Positions 1-6,463 of a DNA stretch of 9,183 nt are shown here, one piece after another (position 1 is the first letter of the stretch; every line of letters starts with the position of its first letter). The stretch comes from Gammaproteobacteria bacterium (GTDB lineage: Bacteria > Pseudomonadota > Gammaproteobacteria > Eutrophobiales > Eutrophobiaceae): assembly GCA_018676275.1 (NCBI GenBank), contig JABHFC010000162.1:1-9183 (forward strand). The letters are read 5' to 3'. Under the pieces are notes generated by a model. The model worked only from the letters and a program-made list of their open reading frames with translations, searched no databases and had not been told where the DNA came from. The position numbers and the translations under genes are program-made.

Positions 1-878
1 AGCACCTGTGCCTGCTTGTTCAACACCCACACTCTTCGACCTTCAAGCTGTCCCAGACTGGTTATGATTTGACGAATCTCCCTGGAAGACTGCAATAATC
101 GACCCGGCATCGTTGCTGTCTTGTTACCATTAGTACCCAGTTTAACGACATCATCACCATCGTTATCCGTCACTACAAAGCCAAGACGATCTCCGATCAG
201 ACTGATGGGGATAGCAATTTCAAGATTGTAACCTTCCTCCGAGGTCTGCCATTCACCACTTATATTTGTGACGTATTCAATTGTTTTATATTCATCCTGA
301 AATTCATCCCATGAAGTTTGAGATGTAAAGGGACGTATCTTGCCGGGTGCTGCAGGCGAGAAATAGTAACGCTCCAGTTGACCATTACGATCTGTCATTA
401 CCAGCATAACATTATCGTTATTGGTGGAATCAGTTTGTTCTGCCTTTTGATAGCTAAGCTTGTTATCTTTTACCTGTATCAGGACATATAGCGTTTGCTG
501 ATAACGACTGACAATCAATTTAAAAGACAGCGATTCTTCTGAACCTGCCTCTGCCGTCGATTGAAAGATGTCAGACCAGGCTATGTAGGCTTTCCAGTCT
601 GCGACATAACCATCAGGTTGTACCGGGTGAGACATTTCATGAACATAAAGAGTCTCGCCGGGATTATCATTGTGTATTTGAAACAGTCCGTCGCGCTCAT
701 GTAAAGGTCCGGCTGTGGCTTTTGCGGCATCGACCAGCGAAACATCCAGAGCATCACGCAGATACCTTTCCAGTTCTCTTAAATACTCGAATCCAATATA
801 GGGAATACTCAGAATAACAACCGATAAAAGCAGTAACTTTGCCCTGATGGTAAATTTGAATGAAGAAGCAGATGACAT
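1..878 (-). CDS. pdsS: Sensor histidine kinase of the proteobacterial dedicated sortase system (N-terminal part, runs off left edge)
   Basis: Partial gene: 292 codons are open from ATG at 876-878 to the window edge. The visible part is the membrane anchor and sensor region; the HAMP/kinase/ATPase half expected of the family lies outside. Residues 12-30 form a transmembrane helix (RAKLLLLSVV then IPYIGFEYLRE), followed by an amphipathic stretch LRELERYLRDAL. This N-terminal pattern fits what I recall of the marine sortase-system kinases (TIGR03785). From about residue 86 to 250 lies a beta-rich periplasmic domain: DGYVADW at 89-95, then LYVLIQVKDN, then YNLEIAIPISLIG from 217 and LGFVVTDND. 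This pattern recalls carbohydrate-binding family 9-like modules (inference). It lies 26 bases downstream of pdsR on the same strand, so it is probably co-transcribed. No clear Shine-Dalgarno precedes the ATG; coupling to pdsR is possible. The assignment rests largely on the neighbouring pdsR, pdsO, target and sortase genes. Confidence 0.85.
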   Translation of the reverse strand, partial: MSSASSFKFTIRAKLLLLSVVILSIPYIGFEYLRELERYLRDALDVSLVDAAKATAGPLHERDGLFQIHNDNPGETLYVHEMSHPVQPDGYVADWKAYIAWSDIFQSTAEAGSEESLSFKLIVSRYQQTLYVLIQVKDNKLSYQKAEQTDSTNNDNVMLVMTDRNGQLERYYFSPAAPGKIRPFTSQTSWDEFQDEYKTIEYVTNISGEWQTSEEGYNLEIAIPISLIGDRLGFVVTDNDGDDVVKLGTNGNKTATMPGRLLQSSREIRQIITSLGQLEGRRVWVLNKQAQV

Positions 879-904
879 AGCTTGACAATATTTCAGAATT
901 GAAA

Positions 905-1597
905 CTATTTCTTATTCCAACGGTATCCCATACCGTAAATGGTTTCTATGCAATCGAAATTTGAATCCACCTGTTCAAATTTTCTGCGAACTCGTTTGAT
1001 GTGCGAGGTTACAGTTCCATCATCAACAAATATATTTGCATCCTGCATAAGTTGATCGCGGTTTTTCACATGACCAGGTATCTTCGCAATAGAATGCAAC
1101 ATCCAGAATTCAGTCAGCGTTAATTCGATTTTATTGCTCTTCCATTCAACACGCATACTATTGATATCAATACTCAGTTTGCCCACCCGATGAAGATCAT
1201 CTTTACCTTCATCGGATTGCAGCGCTTCTATGCGGCGAAATAATGCAGTTACCCGCGCCAGCACCTGGGCGATGGAAATATCCTTGGTCAGATAGTCATC
1301 CGCACCAAGGCGTAGACCGGAAATTGTATCCAGATCAGAGTCTCGGGCACTCAAAAACATTATCGGCACGGACGACGACATGCCACGTAATTCCCGACAC
1401 AGCTCAAAGCCCCCTTCCACATCATCTCCCAGACCAATATCAATGATGGCAAGATCCGGAAGCTGTTGTTTGAATGCTTTTAACGCAGAATCCCTGTTGC
1501 TATAGCTAAGCACCTCATATCCATGTTTTACCAATGCATCGCTATAGTTTTCTCTAATAGCTGTTTCATCCTCAATCAGTGCCACCTGTTTTGCCAT
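905..1597 (-). CDS. pdsR: Response regulator of the proteobacterial dedicated sortase system (OmpR-type)
   Basis: A 230-residue two-domain transcription regulator, presumed to be phosphorylated by the adjacent kinase PdsS and to control the divergent sortase operon. The receiver domain (about 3-120) has the acidic pair E9/D10, phospho-acceptor D53 in LAIIDIGLGD, S83 in MFLSAR and K105 in DDYLTKD. The usual Lys-Pro after the last beta strand is Lys-Asp here. The C-terminal winged helix (about 135-228) has the LTLTEFWMLHSIA and VTSHIKRVRRKF elements of the OmpR/PhoB class and ends with the typical ETIYGMGYRW hairpin. A good Shine-Dalgarno (GAGGAA on the minus strand, at 1604-1609) sits 6 bases before the ATG. 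Length and context match the Pds regulator family (TIGR03787). It is transcribed away from pdsO. That it autoregulates and acts on the divergent operon is inferred from gene order only. Confidence 0.92.
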   Translation of the reverse strand: MAKQVALIEDETAIRENYSDALVKHGYEVLSYSNRDSALKAFKQQLPDLAIIDIGLGDDVEGGFELCRELRGMSSSVPIMFLSARDSDLDTISGLRLGADDYLTKDISIAQVLARVTALFRRIEALQSDEGKDDLHRVGKLSIDINSMRVEWKSNKIELTLTEFWMLHSIAKIPGHVKNRDQLMQDANIFVDDGTVTSHIKRVRRKFEQVDSNFDCIETIYGMGYRWNKK

Positions 1598-1625
1598 CTA
1601 CATTTCCTCTTCGTGCTCAACTGTC

Positions 1626-1644
1626 TTGCGATACTGTAAAGCAA
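1626..1644. promoter_or_regulatory. Interrupted palindrome, candidate operator upstream of pdsR
   Basis: The 19-bp sequence TTGCGATACTGTAAAGCAA pairs with itself as TTGC-N2-TAC-T-GTA-N2-GCAA: seven of nine symmetric positions match around a central T. It lies 29-47 bp upstream of the pdsR start codon, where a promoter or regulator site would be expected. A second CTGTA occurs at 1648-1652, 14 bp after the CTGTA inside the palindrome. Which protein binds is unknown. OmpR-class regulators such as PdsR usually prefer direct repeats, so another regulator is also possible. Confidence 0.3.
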
Positions 1645-1740
1645 TCCCTGTACGAATAAAGAGTGCAAGGGACGATTTCCATTTTTTCGCCACAATTCAT
1701 CGCTGAATCTCCCACATTGATACCCATCGATGCCATATAC

Positions 1741-1778
1741 AAGGGCTTAAATGTCAATCAGCAAACCCATTAACCCTT
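1741..1778 (+). other. Inverted repeat in the pdsO leader, possible mRNA hairpin
   Basis: AAGGGcTTAAaTG (1741-1753) pairs with CATTAACCCTT (1768-1778): 11 base pairs with two single-base bulges (C1746 and A1751) and a 14-base loop. The stem ends only 4 bases before the pdsO Shine-Dalgarno (GGAG, 1783-1786), so if transcribed it could affect translation initiation. No U-tract follows, so it is not an intrinsic terminator. Functional relevance is inferred. Confidence 0.3.
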
Positions 1779-1793
1779 ATGTGGAGACCCATC

Positions 1794-2513
1794 ATGATAA
1801 AAATCGTTCTTTTATTCCTGAGCAGTTTATGTTTATTCAATATCGCTGTACATGCCAACCCTCTCACTGCACGAAACACCGCTGCTGATCATAAAGAAGA
1901 AGCAGGTCTTGGTATGGGGGCAATTATCGGTGGTCTTATAGCAGGTCCTCCGGGAGCAATTATTGGCGCTGCAGGTGGTGCCTGGTTTGGCAACAAGCAG
2001 GAAAAGAAGGACAGCAAACTCACTTTGCTTGAGCAAAGGTTAATAGAAAAACAGGCTGAACTTGCCTACCTGCAAAATGAATTCACCGGTTTACAAAGTA
2101 CGCTTGGACAAAAACTTCAAAAGGTCAAAACTGAAAAAAGATTTGGCGCACTTGAAGATTTAAGTCGCGGCGTCTCATTAACCGTTTACTTTCGTACCAA
2201 CAGTGCTGAAATTGACGCAGAGATTATTCCCAGAATAACTAAACTTGCTACCTTCGTAAAAGAGTTCCCGGAAATCCAGTTACAAATCGAAGCACACGCT
2301 GACCGTCGTGGTCACAGCAATTACAACAAGCAACTTAGTAAACAACGTGCTCAGGTTATCAGTCAGGAATTGATTCGTGCAGGTCTGGATTCAACTCGTA
2401 TTCACGCTCATGCCTACGGTGAATCTGAAGCGCTTTCTGCTATAGGTGATGATGAAGGCTATGTTTTCGATCGACGAGTAAATATTCATCTGACCCTGAA
2501 TACAGAAATATAA
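1794..2513 (+). CDS. pdsO: OmpA-family protein of the proteobacterial sortase system
   Basis: A 239-residue envelope protein. I place the start at ATG 1794, not the in-frame ATG at 1779, because GGAG (1783-1786) lies 7 bases upstream and translation from 1794 gives a clean signal peptide (MIKIVLLFLSSLCLF to VHA, cleavage after A21). Residues 38-66 form a glycine zipper segment (GLGMGAIIGG, then GAIIGAAGGAWFG), likely membrane-embedded. Residues 70-120 are charged and helical, probably a coiled-coil spacer. Residues 127-230 are an OmpA-like domain; D170 (in HADRRG) and R185 (in LSKQRA) are 15 residues apart, as are the two diaminopimelate-binding residues of OmpA, so peptidoglycan binding is expected. 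Architecture and position match the PdsO family (TIGR03789). It is first in the plus-strand operon, 30 bases before the sortase target. Its role in sorting is unknown; an envelope scaffold is a guess. Confidence 0.9.
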   Translation: MIKIVLLFLSSLCLFNIAVHANPLTARNTAADHKEEAGLGMGAIIGGLIAGPPGAIIGAAGGAWFGNKQEKKDSKLTLLEQRLIEKQAELAYLQNEFTGLQSTLGQKLQKVKTEKRFGALEDLSRGVSLTVYFRTNSAEIDAEIIPRITKLATFVKEFPEIQLQIEAHADRRGHSNYNKQLSKQRAQVISQELIRAGLDSTRIHAHAYGESEALSAIGDDEGYVFDRRVNIHLTLNTEI

Positions 2514-2543
2514 ATTAGTTTCTTTTAGCTTAGGGAGAACGCT

Positions 2544-4664
2544 ATGCAGGCACGTCCATCGTTTATAAAAACAGTGAATCAATGTGTAAAAGAAAGTATT
2601 CGCATCGGATTGTTGTTTAATCTGCTACTGGCATTTCTGGTACTGGCATTAACAAGCTTTGCCCAGGCAAATGTCACAGAAGAAGTTACTGACACAAGCT
2701 ATGTTCGACACCCATCTGAAATGAAGCAGGGAAGCCTTCTGTTTAAAGATGATAATAAATATCAGAACGCACCCGTTCTGTACACGGACGTACAAATAAG
2801 CGTCACCGGCATGATCGCCAGGACAAAGGTAAAACAGGCATTTCGTAATGCATCCGCCGACTGGAAAGAAGCTGTTTATGTTTTCCCTTTACCTGAAACT
2901 GCCGCGGTTGATCACATGCGTATGCATATTGGTGAACGAATTATTGAAGGTCAAATAAAAGAGAAAAACATTGCTAAAAAACAATACAAGGCAGCGCGTA
3001 AAGCAGGTAAGAAGGCCAGCCTTATTGAGCAGGAACGGCCTAATATTTTTACCACATCATTGGCAAACATTGGTCCGAATGAAACCATTGTTGTTGAAAT
3101 TGAATATCAGCAAATCATCAAGTATGACCTTGGTGAATTCAGTCTCCGCTTTCCCAGCGTTGTAGCGCCGCGTTATATACCGGGAAATAAGAATGTTAAG
3201 GGTTTCGCTGGTACAGGTTGGGCCACAAATACCAATGAGGTTGCGGACGCATCTAGAATTACGCCACCGGTTCTGAATCCGGAATTGGGGAAAATAAACC
3301 CACTGTCCATACACATCGACCTTGATGCCGGAATTGAACTGATAGACATCAACAGTCCCTATCACCCGATAGAGGTGGTGCAACAATCACGCAAGACTGA
3401 TTACACAATTCGATTAAAAGAAAGCACGATTCCTGCAGATCGGGATTTTGTTCTTAACTGGAAGGCTTCTGAAAAAAATACACCCCAGGCAGCCTTTTTC
3501 AAAGAAAGTAAAAATGGGAGTGATTATGGCTTGCTAATGATTGTCCCACCAAAAAATGAACGGGGCGCTATCCTCAATCGTGAACTCATTTTTGTAATTG
3601 ACACCTCGGGTTCGATGGCTGGTACTTCTATCGCTCAGGCAAAATCGGCGTTGCAATTAGCACTGTCTCGTCTGCAGAGTGGAGACCGTTTCAATATTAT
3701 TCAGTTCAACTCCTATACATCACAACTTTTTCCCCAACCTGTCGCAGTAAGTGGTCGAGCCATGCAACAAGCTCGCAATTACGTCAATAGCTTAAGTGCG
3801 GATGGCGGAACAGAAATGGCTTCGGCAATTCGTGCTGCTCTTATTAATCAATCCAACGATCTGGATATTCGTCAGGTGGTTTTCCTTACCGACGGTAGTG
3901 TCGGCAATGAAGATGCTCTATTTAGCCAGGTTGAACAATTTTTAGGGAGCAGTCGTCTATTTACCATTGGTATCGGCTCAGCACCTAACTCTCACTTCAT
4001 GAATCGTGCCGCAAAATTTGGTCGTGGTACACACACTTACATCGGCAATATTGCCGAAGTTCAAAAAAAGATGGGGAAGCTATTCAGTAAACTGGAAAGC
4101 CCTGTATTAAGTGATATCAGTTTGAAGCTGCCCGCTAATCGGGCAACTGAAATATGGCCGCAAAAAATTCCGGATTTGTATCTGGGTGAACCACTTTTAA
4201 TCAGTATTAAGAGTACCTCCCTGCCCGACAAGATTGAAGTAAACGGCAACATTGCGGATGCCGCCTGGCGTACGACTCTATCACTTCGTGGTGGTCAGGA
4301 AAGAGTTGGAATAAGTACTTTGTGGGCAAGAAGAAAAATTTCAGCATTGATGGATCAACGCTTACATGGCTCCGAACAAAAACTTGTTGAACAGGCAATT
4401 GTTAGCACAGCTCTGGAACACCACCTCGTTAGCAAGTTTACCAGCCTGCTGGCAGTCGATGTTACGCCAAGTCGTAAACGCGAAGAGTTGCTGAAGAAAC
4501 ATGCCTTGCCTGTCAATCTACCGGCTGGCTGGAAGCACAAAAAAGTATTTGCTGCCATGCCGAAAACAGCTACACCGGCAACACTTTATTTCATCATTGG
4601 GCTGATTTTTCTACTGCTCAGTTTCTTTTCACGGAGCCCAGGATCTCTGACCTCCAATGTTTAG
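2544..4664 (+). CDS. Sortase target protein with VIT and von Willebrand A domains (marine proteobacterial type)
   Basis: A 706-residue exported protein, the presumed only substrate of the adjacent sortase (family TIGR03788). The start is supported by GGGAG at 2533-2537, 6 bases upstream. A long signal peptide has its hydrophobic core at 21-39 and probable cleavage after AQA42. A VIT domain, as in inter-alpha-trypsin inhibitor heavy chains, spans about 55-185 (FRNASADWKEAVYVFPLPE is characteristic). A vWA domain spans about 345-515 with an intact metal-ion site: D353-T-S-G-S357, T423 and D450 (FLTDGS), predicting cation-dependent binding of a protein or surface ligand. The C-terminus is a sorting signal: MPKTA at 672-676, a hydrophobic helix at 681-695, then a short tail with a single Arg. 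The motif departs from LPxTG at positions 1 and 5. The last 8 bases overlap the sortase gene, indicating coupled expression. Confidence 0.93.
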   Translation: MQARPSFIKTVNQCVKESIRIGLLFNLLLAFLVLALTSFAQANVTEEVTDTSYVRHPSEMKQGSLLFKDDNKYQNAPVLYTDVQISVTGMIARTKVKQAFRNASADWKEAVYVFPLPETAAVDHMRMHIGERIIEGQIKEKNIAKKQYKAARKAGKKASLIEQERPNIFTTSLANIGPNETIVVEIEYQQIIKYDLGEFSLRFPSVVAPRYIPGNKNVKGFAGTGWATNTNEVADASRITPPVLNPELGKINPLSIHIDLDAGIELIDINSPYHPIEVVQQSRKTDYTIRLKESTIPADRDFVLNWKASEKNTPQAAFFKESKNGSDYGLLMIVPPKNERGAILNRELIFVIDTSGSMAGTSIAQAKSALQLALSRLQSGDRFNIIQFNSYTSQLFPQPVAVSGRAMQQARNYVNSLSADGGTEMASAIRAALINQSNDLDIRQVVFLTDGSVGNEDALFSQVEQFLGSSRLFTIGIGSAPNSHFMNRAAKFGRGTHTYIGNIAEVQKKMGKLFSKLESPVLSDISLKLPANRATEIWPQKIPDLYLGEPLLISIKSTSLPDKIEVNGNIADAAWRTTLSLRGGQERVGISTLWARRKISALMDQRLHGSEQKLVEQAIVSTALEHHLVSKFTSLLAVDVTPSRKREELLKKHALPVNLPAGWKHKKVFAAMPKTATPATLYFIIGLIFLLLSFFSRSPGSLTSNV
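4557..4661 (+). other. C-terminal sorting signal of the sortase target (MPKTA plus membrane helix)
   Basis: These codons encode residues 672-706 of the target. The recognition pentapeptide is MPKTA (4557-4571), followed by TPAT, a helix of about 15 hydrophobic residues (LYFIIGLIFLLLSFF), and an 11-residue tail beginning SRSPG with only one basic residue. The three-part layout matches sortase substrates, and the scissile bond would be between T675 and A676 if cleavage follows the LPxT/G rule. Met for Leu and Ala for Gly are atypical of Gram-positive signals. Confidence 0.75.
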
Positions 4665-5238
4665 GAAAACAATTGTCACCATCACCCTCCTCCTTTGTGG
4701 CTTGTGGTTTATAGGAAACGGCAGCTATATCCACGCCAAGGCAATTCTGGCACAACTTCTCCTCGAGGCAGCATGGACAGAAACACTCAATGGTCGAAAG
4801 GAGGTGAAACCCTGGCCCTGGGCAGATACCTGGCCTGTCAGCCGCCTCACTGTGCCTCGTCTTGGTATAAGTCGCATTGTCCTGGCCGGAGCCAACGGTT
4901 CTGCACTGGCCTTCGGTCCAGGACACCTTTTTAAGTCTGCATCCCCCGGGGATAAGGGCAATATCGTCATTGCTGGCCATCGCGATACTCATTTCAGTTT
5001 TCTCCGCGACCTGAAAATAGGTGACAGTCTGGAAATACAAATGGTGAATTCAAAAACACTGATTTACCAGATTACCGATACCACGATAGTAGATGAAAAC
5101 GATACTGAGTTTCTTGTCTCGGACGATGAACGACTACTCACCCTGATTACATGCTACCCATTTGATGCCATAGAAACCGGGGGTCCACAACGCTACCTGG
5201 TGATTGCCAAATATAAAATCGAACGAACATTTATATAG
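4657..5238 (+). CDS. Class GN sortase (marine proteobacterial type)
   Basis: A 193-residue membrane-anchored cysteine transpeptidase, predicted to cleave the C-terminal signal of the vWA protein encoded just upstream and to transfer it to an unknown acceptor in the cell envelope. The N-terminal hydrophobic segment (5-20) is an uncleaved anchor. PWPWADTWPV at 52-61 is, from memory, characteristic of the proteobacterial family TIGR03784. The catalytic triad is complete: H108 (IAGHRDTHFSFL), C166 (TLITCYPF) and R179 (GGPQRYLV). ATG at 4657 overlaps the target gene's end by 8 bases (ATGTTTAG), indicating translational coupling; no separate strong Shine-Dalgarno is seen. Length is normal for the family. 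Gram-negative sortases are uncommon and usually have a single dedicated substrate, which this gene arrangement supports. Confidence 0.94.
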   Translation: MFRKTIVTITLLLCGLWFIGNGSYIHAKAILAQLLLEAAWTETLNGRKEVKPWPWADTWPVSRLTVPRLGISRIVLAGANGSALAFGPGHLFKSASPGDKGNIVIAGHRDTHFSFLRDLKIGDSLEIQMVNSKTLIYQITDTTIVDENDTEFLVSDDERLLTLITCYPFDAIETGGPQRYLVIAKYKIERTFI

Positions 5239-5251
5239 AAGACAAAAAAAC

Positions 5252-6463
5252 ATGCATACATTACTAAAAACGCACTCAGAAGACCCCTTGTCCAATTTTG
5301 TTCTGGCTGATAAAGCAGAGCGTCCCGCCATTACACCCACAGGTATTTCTGCAAGACTGAGACAAAAACTTTTATGCATGCACGTAAGTAGTTTTGACTG
5401 GGAGCTTGGCGGATTGCAATCTCCGATTAAATTTCTTGACAGAGATAGCATTGAATACTCCCTGACGCAGGCTGCCTTGCATGACAAAAATGAAGAACGG
5501 ATGGCAAGCCTGAGCTTAATCAATGGTATGGGTTTACTGGATTCGGTTAATGGAGGTATTTACCAATTTGCGACACAAAACTGTTGGCACCAGTCTCATT
5601 TCTCCAAGACGATGGCTGCACAGGCTGGTTCTCTGCGACTGTATTCCCTTGCCTATGCCTTGTTGAAGGATCATGCTTTTCTGAAAACGGCACGTAGTAT
5701 TTGTGATTACTTACATGATGAATTACTAACACCGGAAGGTGTATTTCGATCTGTAGTAACAAACTCAGTTGTCTACATGGACAAACCCAGATCTGACACT
5801 AATAGCTATGCTACACAAATTCAAACCCGTGAAAATGGCTGGGCAATAGAAGCCCTGGCCACTCTCTACGAATTTGCTGAAGAATCTTTTGCATTAGACA
5901 TGGCTAAACAGGCAGCGGACTGGATATTGTCAGAACATGCGCTATACAAAGGCGGATTTATGTCTGATGGCTGTGCTCACACTTGTTTACGCCTGTCTGA
6001 TAATTTGGCAATGGCGCGTGCTTTTCTACAGTTATACAGAACAACAACTGATAGTCGATATCTGGATCTGGCAGATGAGACAGCTGAATTTATTTGCTCA
6101 CACTTTTTCAATCCCGAAGCTGGCTTTAATTCAGATGTCGATAAAGTACGCGCTACCTTGCGTGGGCCACAAATAGACGAAAACATTTGTGCAAGTCGCT
6201 TTTTCAATCTATTACGATATTACACGGATAAAACCGAATACCTTGAAATGGCAAGACATGGCCTGAGCTATCTGGCTATACCGCAGGTGGCCACTTCACG
6301 CATGGAAGAAGCCGGTATTTTACTTCTCGATGAAGAACTTTCCACTACGCCACTAAAAATTGTCATTGTGGGTGATAATAATGACAGGAAGGCTGGCAAA
6401 CTTTTCCAGACCGCATTGCGTACTTTTGGCTGGTACAAGGTCGTTCAGTGGCATCAATCCTGA
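5252..6463 (+). CDS. YyaL/SPATA20-like alpha/alpha-barrel protein lacking the thioredoxin domain
   Basis: A 403-residue, apparently cytosolic protein with no signal peptide. I chose ATG 5252, 13 bases after the sortase stop; an in-frame TTG at 5204 lies inside the sortase gene and is unlikely. The Shine-Dalgarno is weak (AGAAGA). The sequence follows, by eye, the six-hairpin domain of the COG1331 family: FDWELGGLQSPIKFLD (about 49-64), GGIYQFATQNCWHQSHFSK ending at K119, RENGWAI from 193, GPQIDENICASRF with DEN at 309-311, and the C-terminal strand IVIVGDNND from 370. The N-terminal DsbH/DUF255-type thioredoxin domain of full-length members is absent. Two hallmark motifs are altered: HFEK is HFSK (H116-K119), and the SQDADL-like segment after EGxF is replaced by RSVVTNSV (166-173). 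Activity is therefore unclear. Placement directly after the sortase suggests co-transcription and possibly a role in the Pds pathway. Reduced COG1331 relative: fairly sure. Function: unknown. Confidence 0.8.
   Translation: MHTLLKTHSEDPLSNFVLADKAERPAITPTGISARLRQKLLCMHVSSFDWELGGLQSPIKFLDRDSIEYSLTQAALHDKNEERMASLSLINGMGLLDSVNGGIYQFATQNCWHQSHFSKTMAAQAGSLRLYSLAYALLKDHAFLKTARSICDYLHDELLTPEGVFRSVVTNSVVYMDKPRSDTNSYATQIQTRENGWAIEALATLYEFAEESFALDMAKQAADWILSEHALYKGGFMSDGCAHTCLRLSDNLAMARAFLQLYRTTTDSRYLDLADETAEFICSHFFNPEAGFNSDVDKVRATLRGPQIDENICASRFFNLLRYYTDKTEYLEMARHGLSYLAIPQVATSRMEEAGILLLDEELSTTPLKIVIVGDNNDRKAGKLFQTALRTFGWYKVVQWHQS

Larger units (their letters stand above)
1598..1793. promoter_or_regulatory. 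Divergent regulatory region between pdsR and pdsO
   Basis: This 196-base region must hold the promoters for both the pdsRS operon (minus strand) and the pdsO-target-sortase operon (plus strand), because both begin here. No convincing -35/-10 pair with proper spacing is visible in either direction; TTGATA at 1717-1722 and TATACA at 1736-1741 are only 13 bases apart. The region contains the palindrome at 1626-1644, a short perfect inverted repeat ATTCA-TCGC-TGAAT at 1695-1708, the 8-bp palindrome CATCGATG at 1725-1732, and the leader hairpin at 1741-1778. The ribosome binding sites at both ends are clear. Confidence 0.6.

Noticed and set aside
1717..1741. TTGATA and TATACA as a pdsO promoter
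   Set aside because: The spacing is 13 bases, too short for a standard sigma70 promoter.
1779..1793. Upstream in-frame ATG for pdsO at 1779
   Set aside because: It adds MWRPI before a typical signal peptide, and the Shine-Dalgarno GGAG at 1783-1786 would fall inside the coding region. The ATG at 1794 is properly spaced from it.
3057..3386. 109-codon minus-strand open frame inside the vWA target gene
   Set aside because: It is fully contained in a well-supported gene, with no recognisable domain; a chance antisense frame.
4618..5040. 140-codon minus-strand open frame opposite the sortase
   Set aside because: The sortase on the plus strand has its complete catalytic triad and family motifs; the antisense product has cysteine-rich, unstructured-looking composition.
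5204..5251. TTG start for the YyaL-like gene inside the sortase gene
   Set aside because: It would add 16 residues with no family resemblance and overlap the sortase by 35 bases. ATG 5252 follows the sortase stop closely.
5134..5523. 129-codon minus-strand open frame across the sortase/YyaL-like junction
   Set aside because: Antisense to two supported genes, with no signal peptide, domain or clear ribosome binding site.
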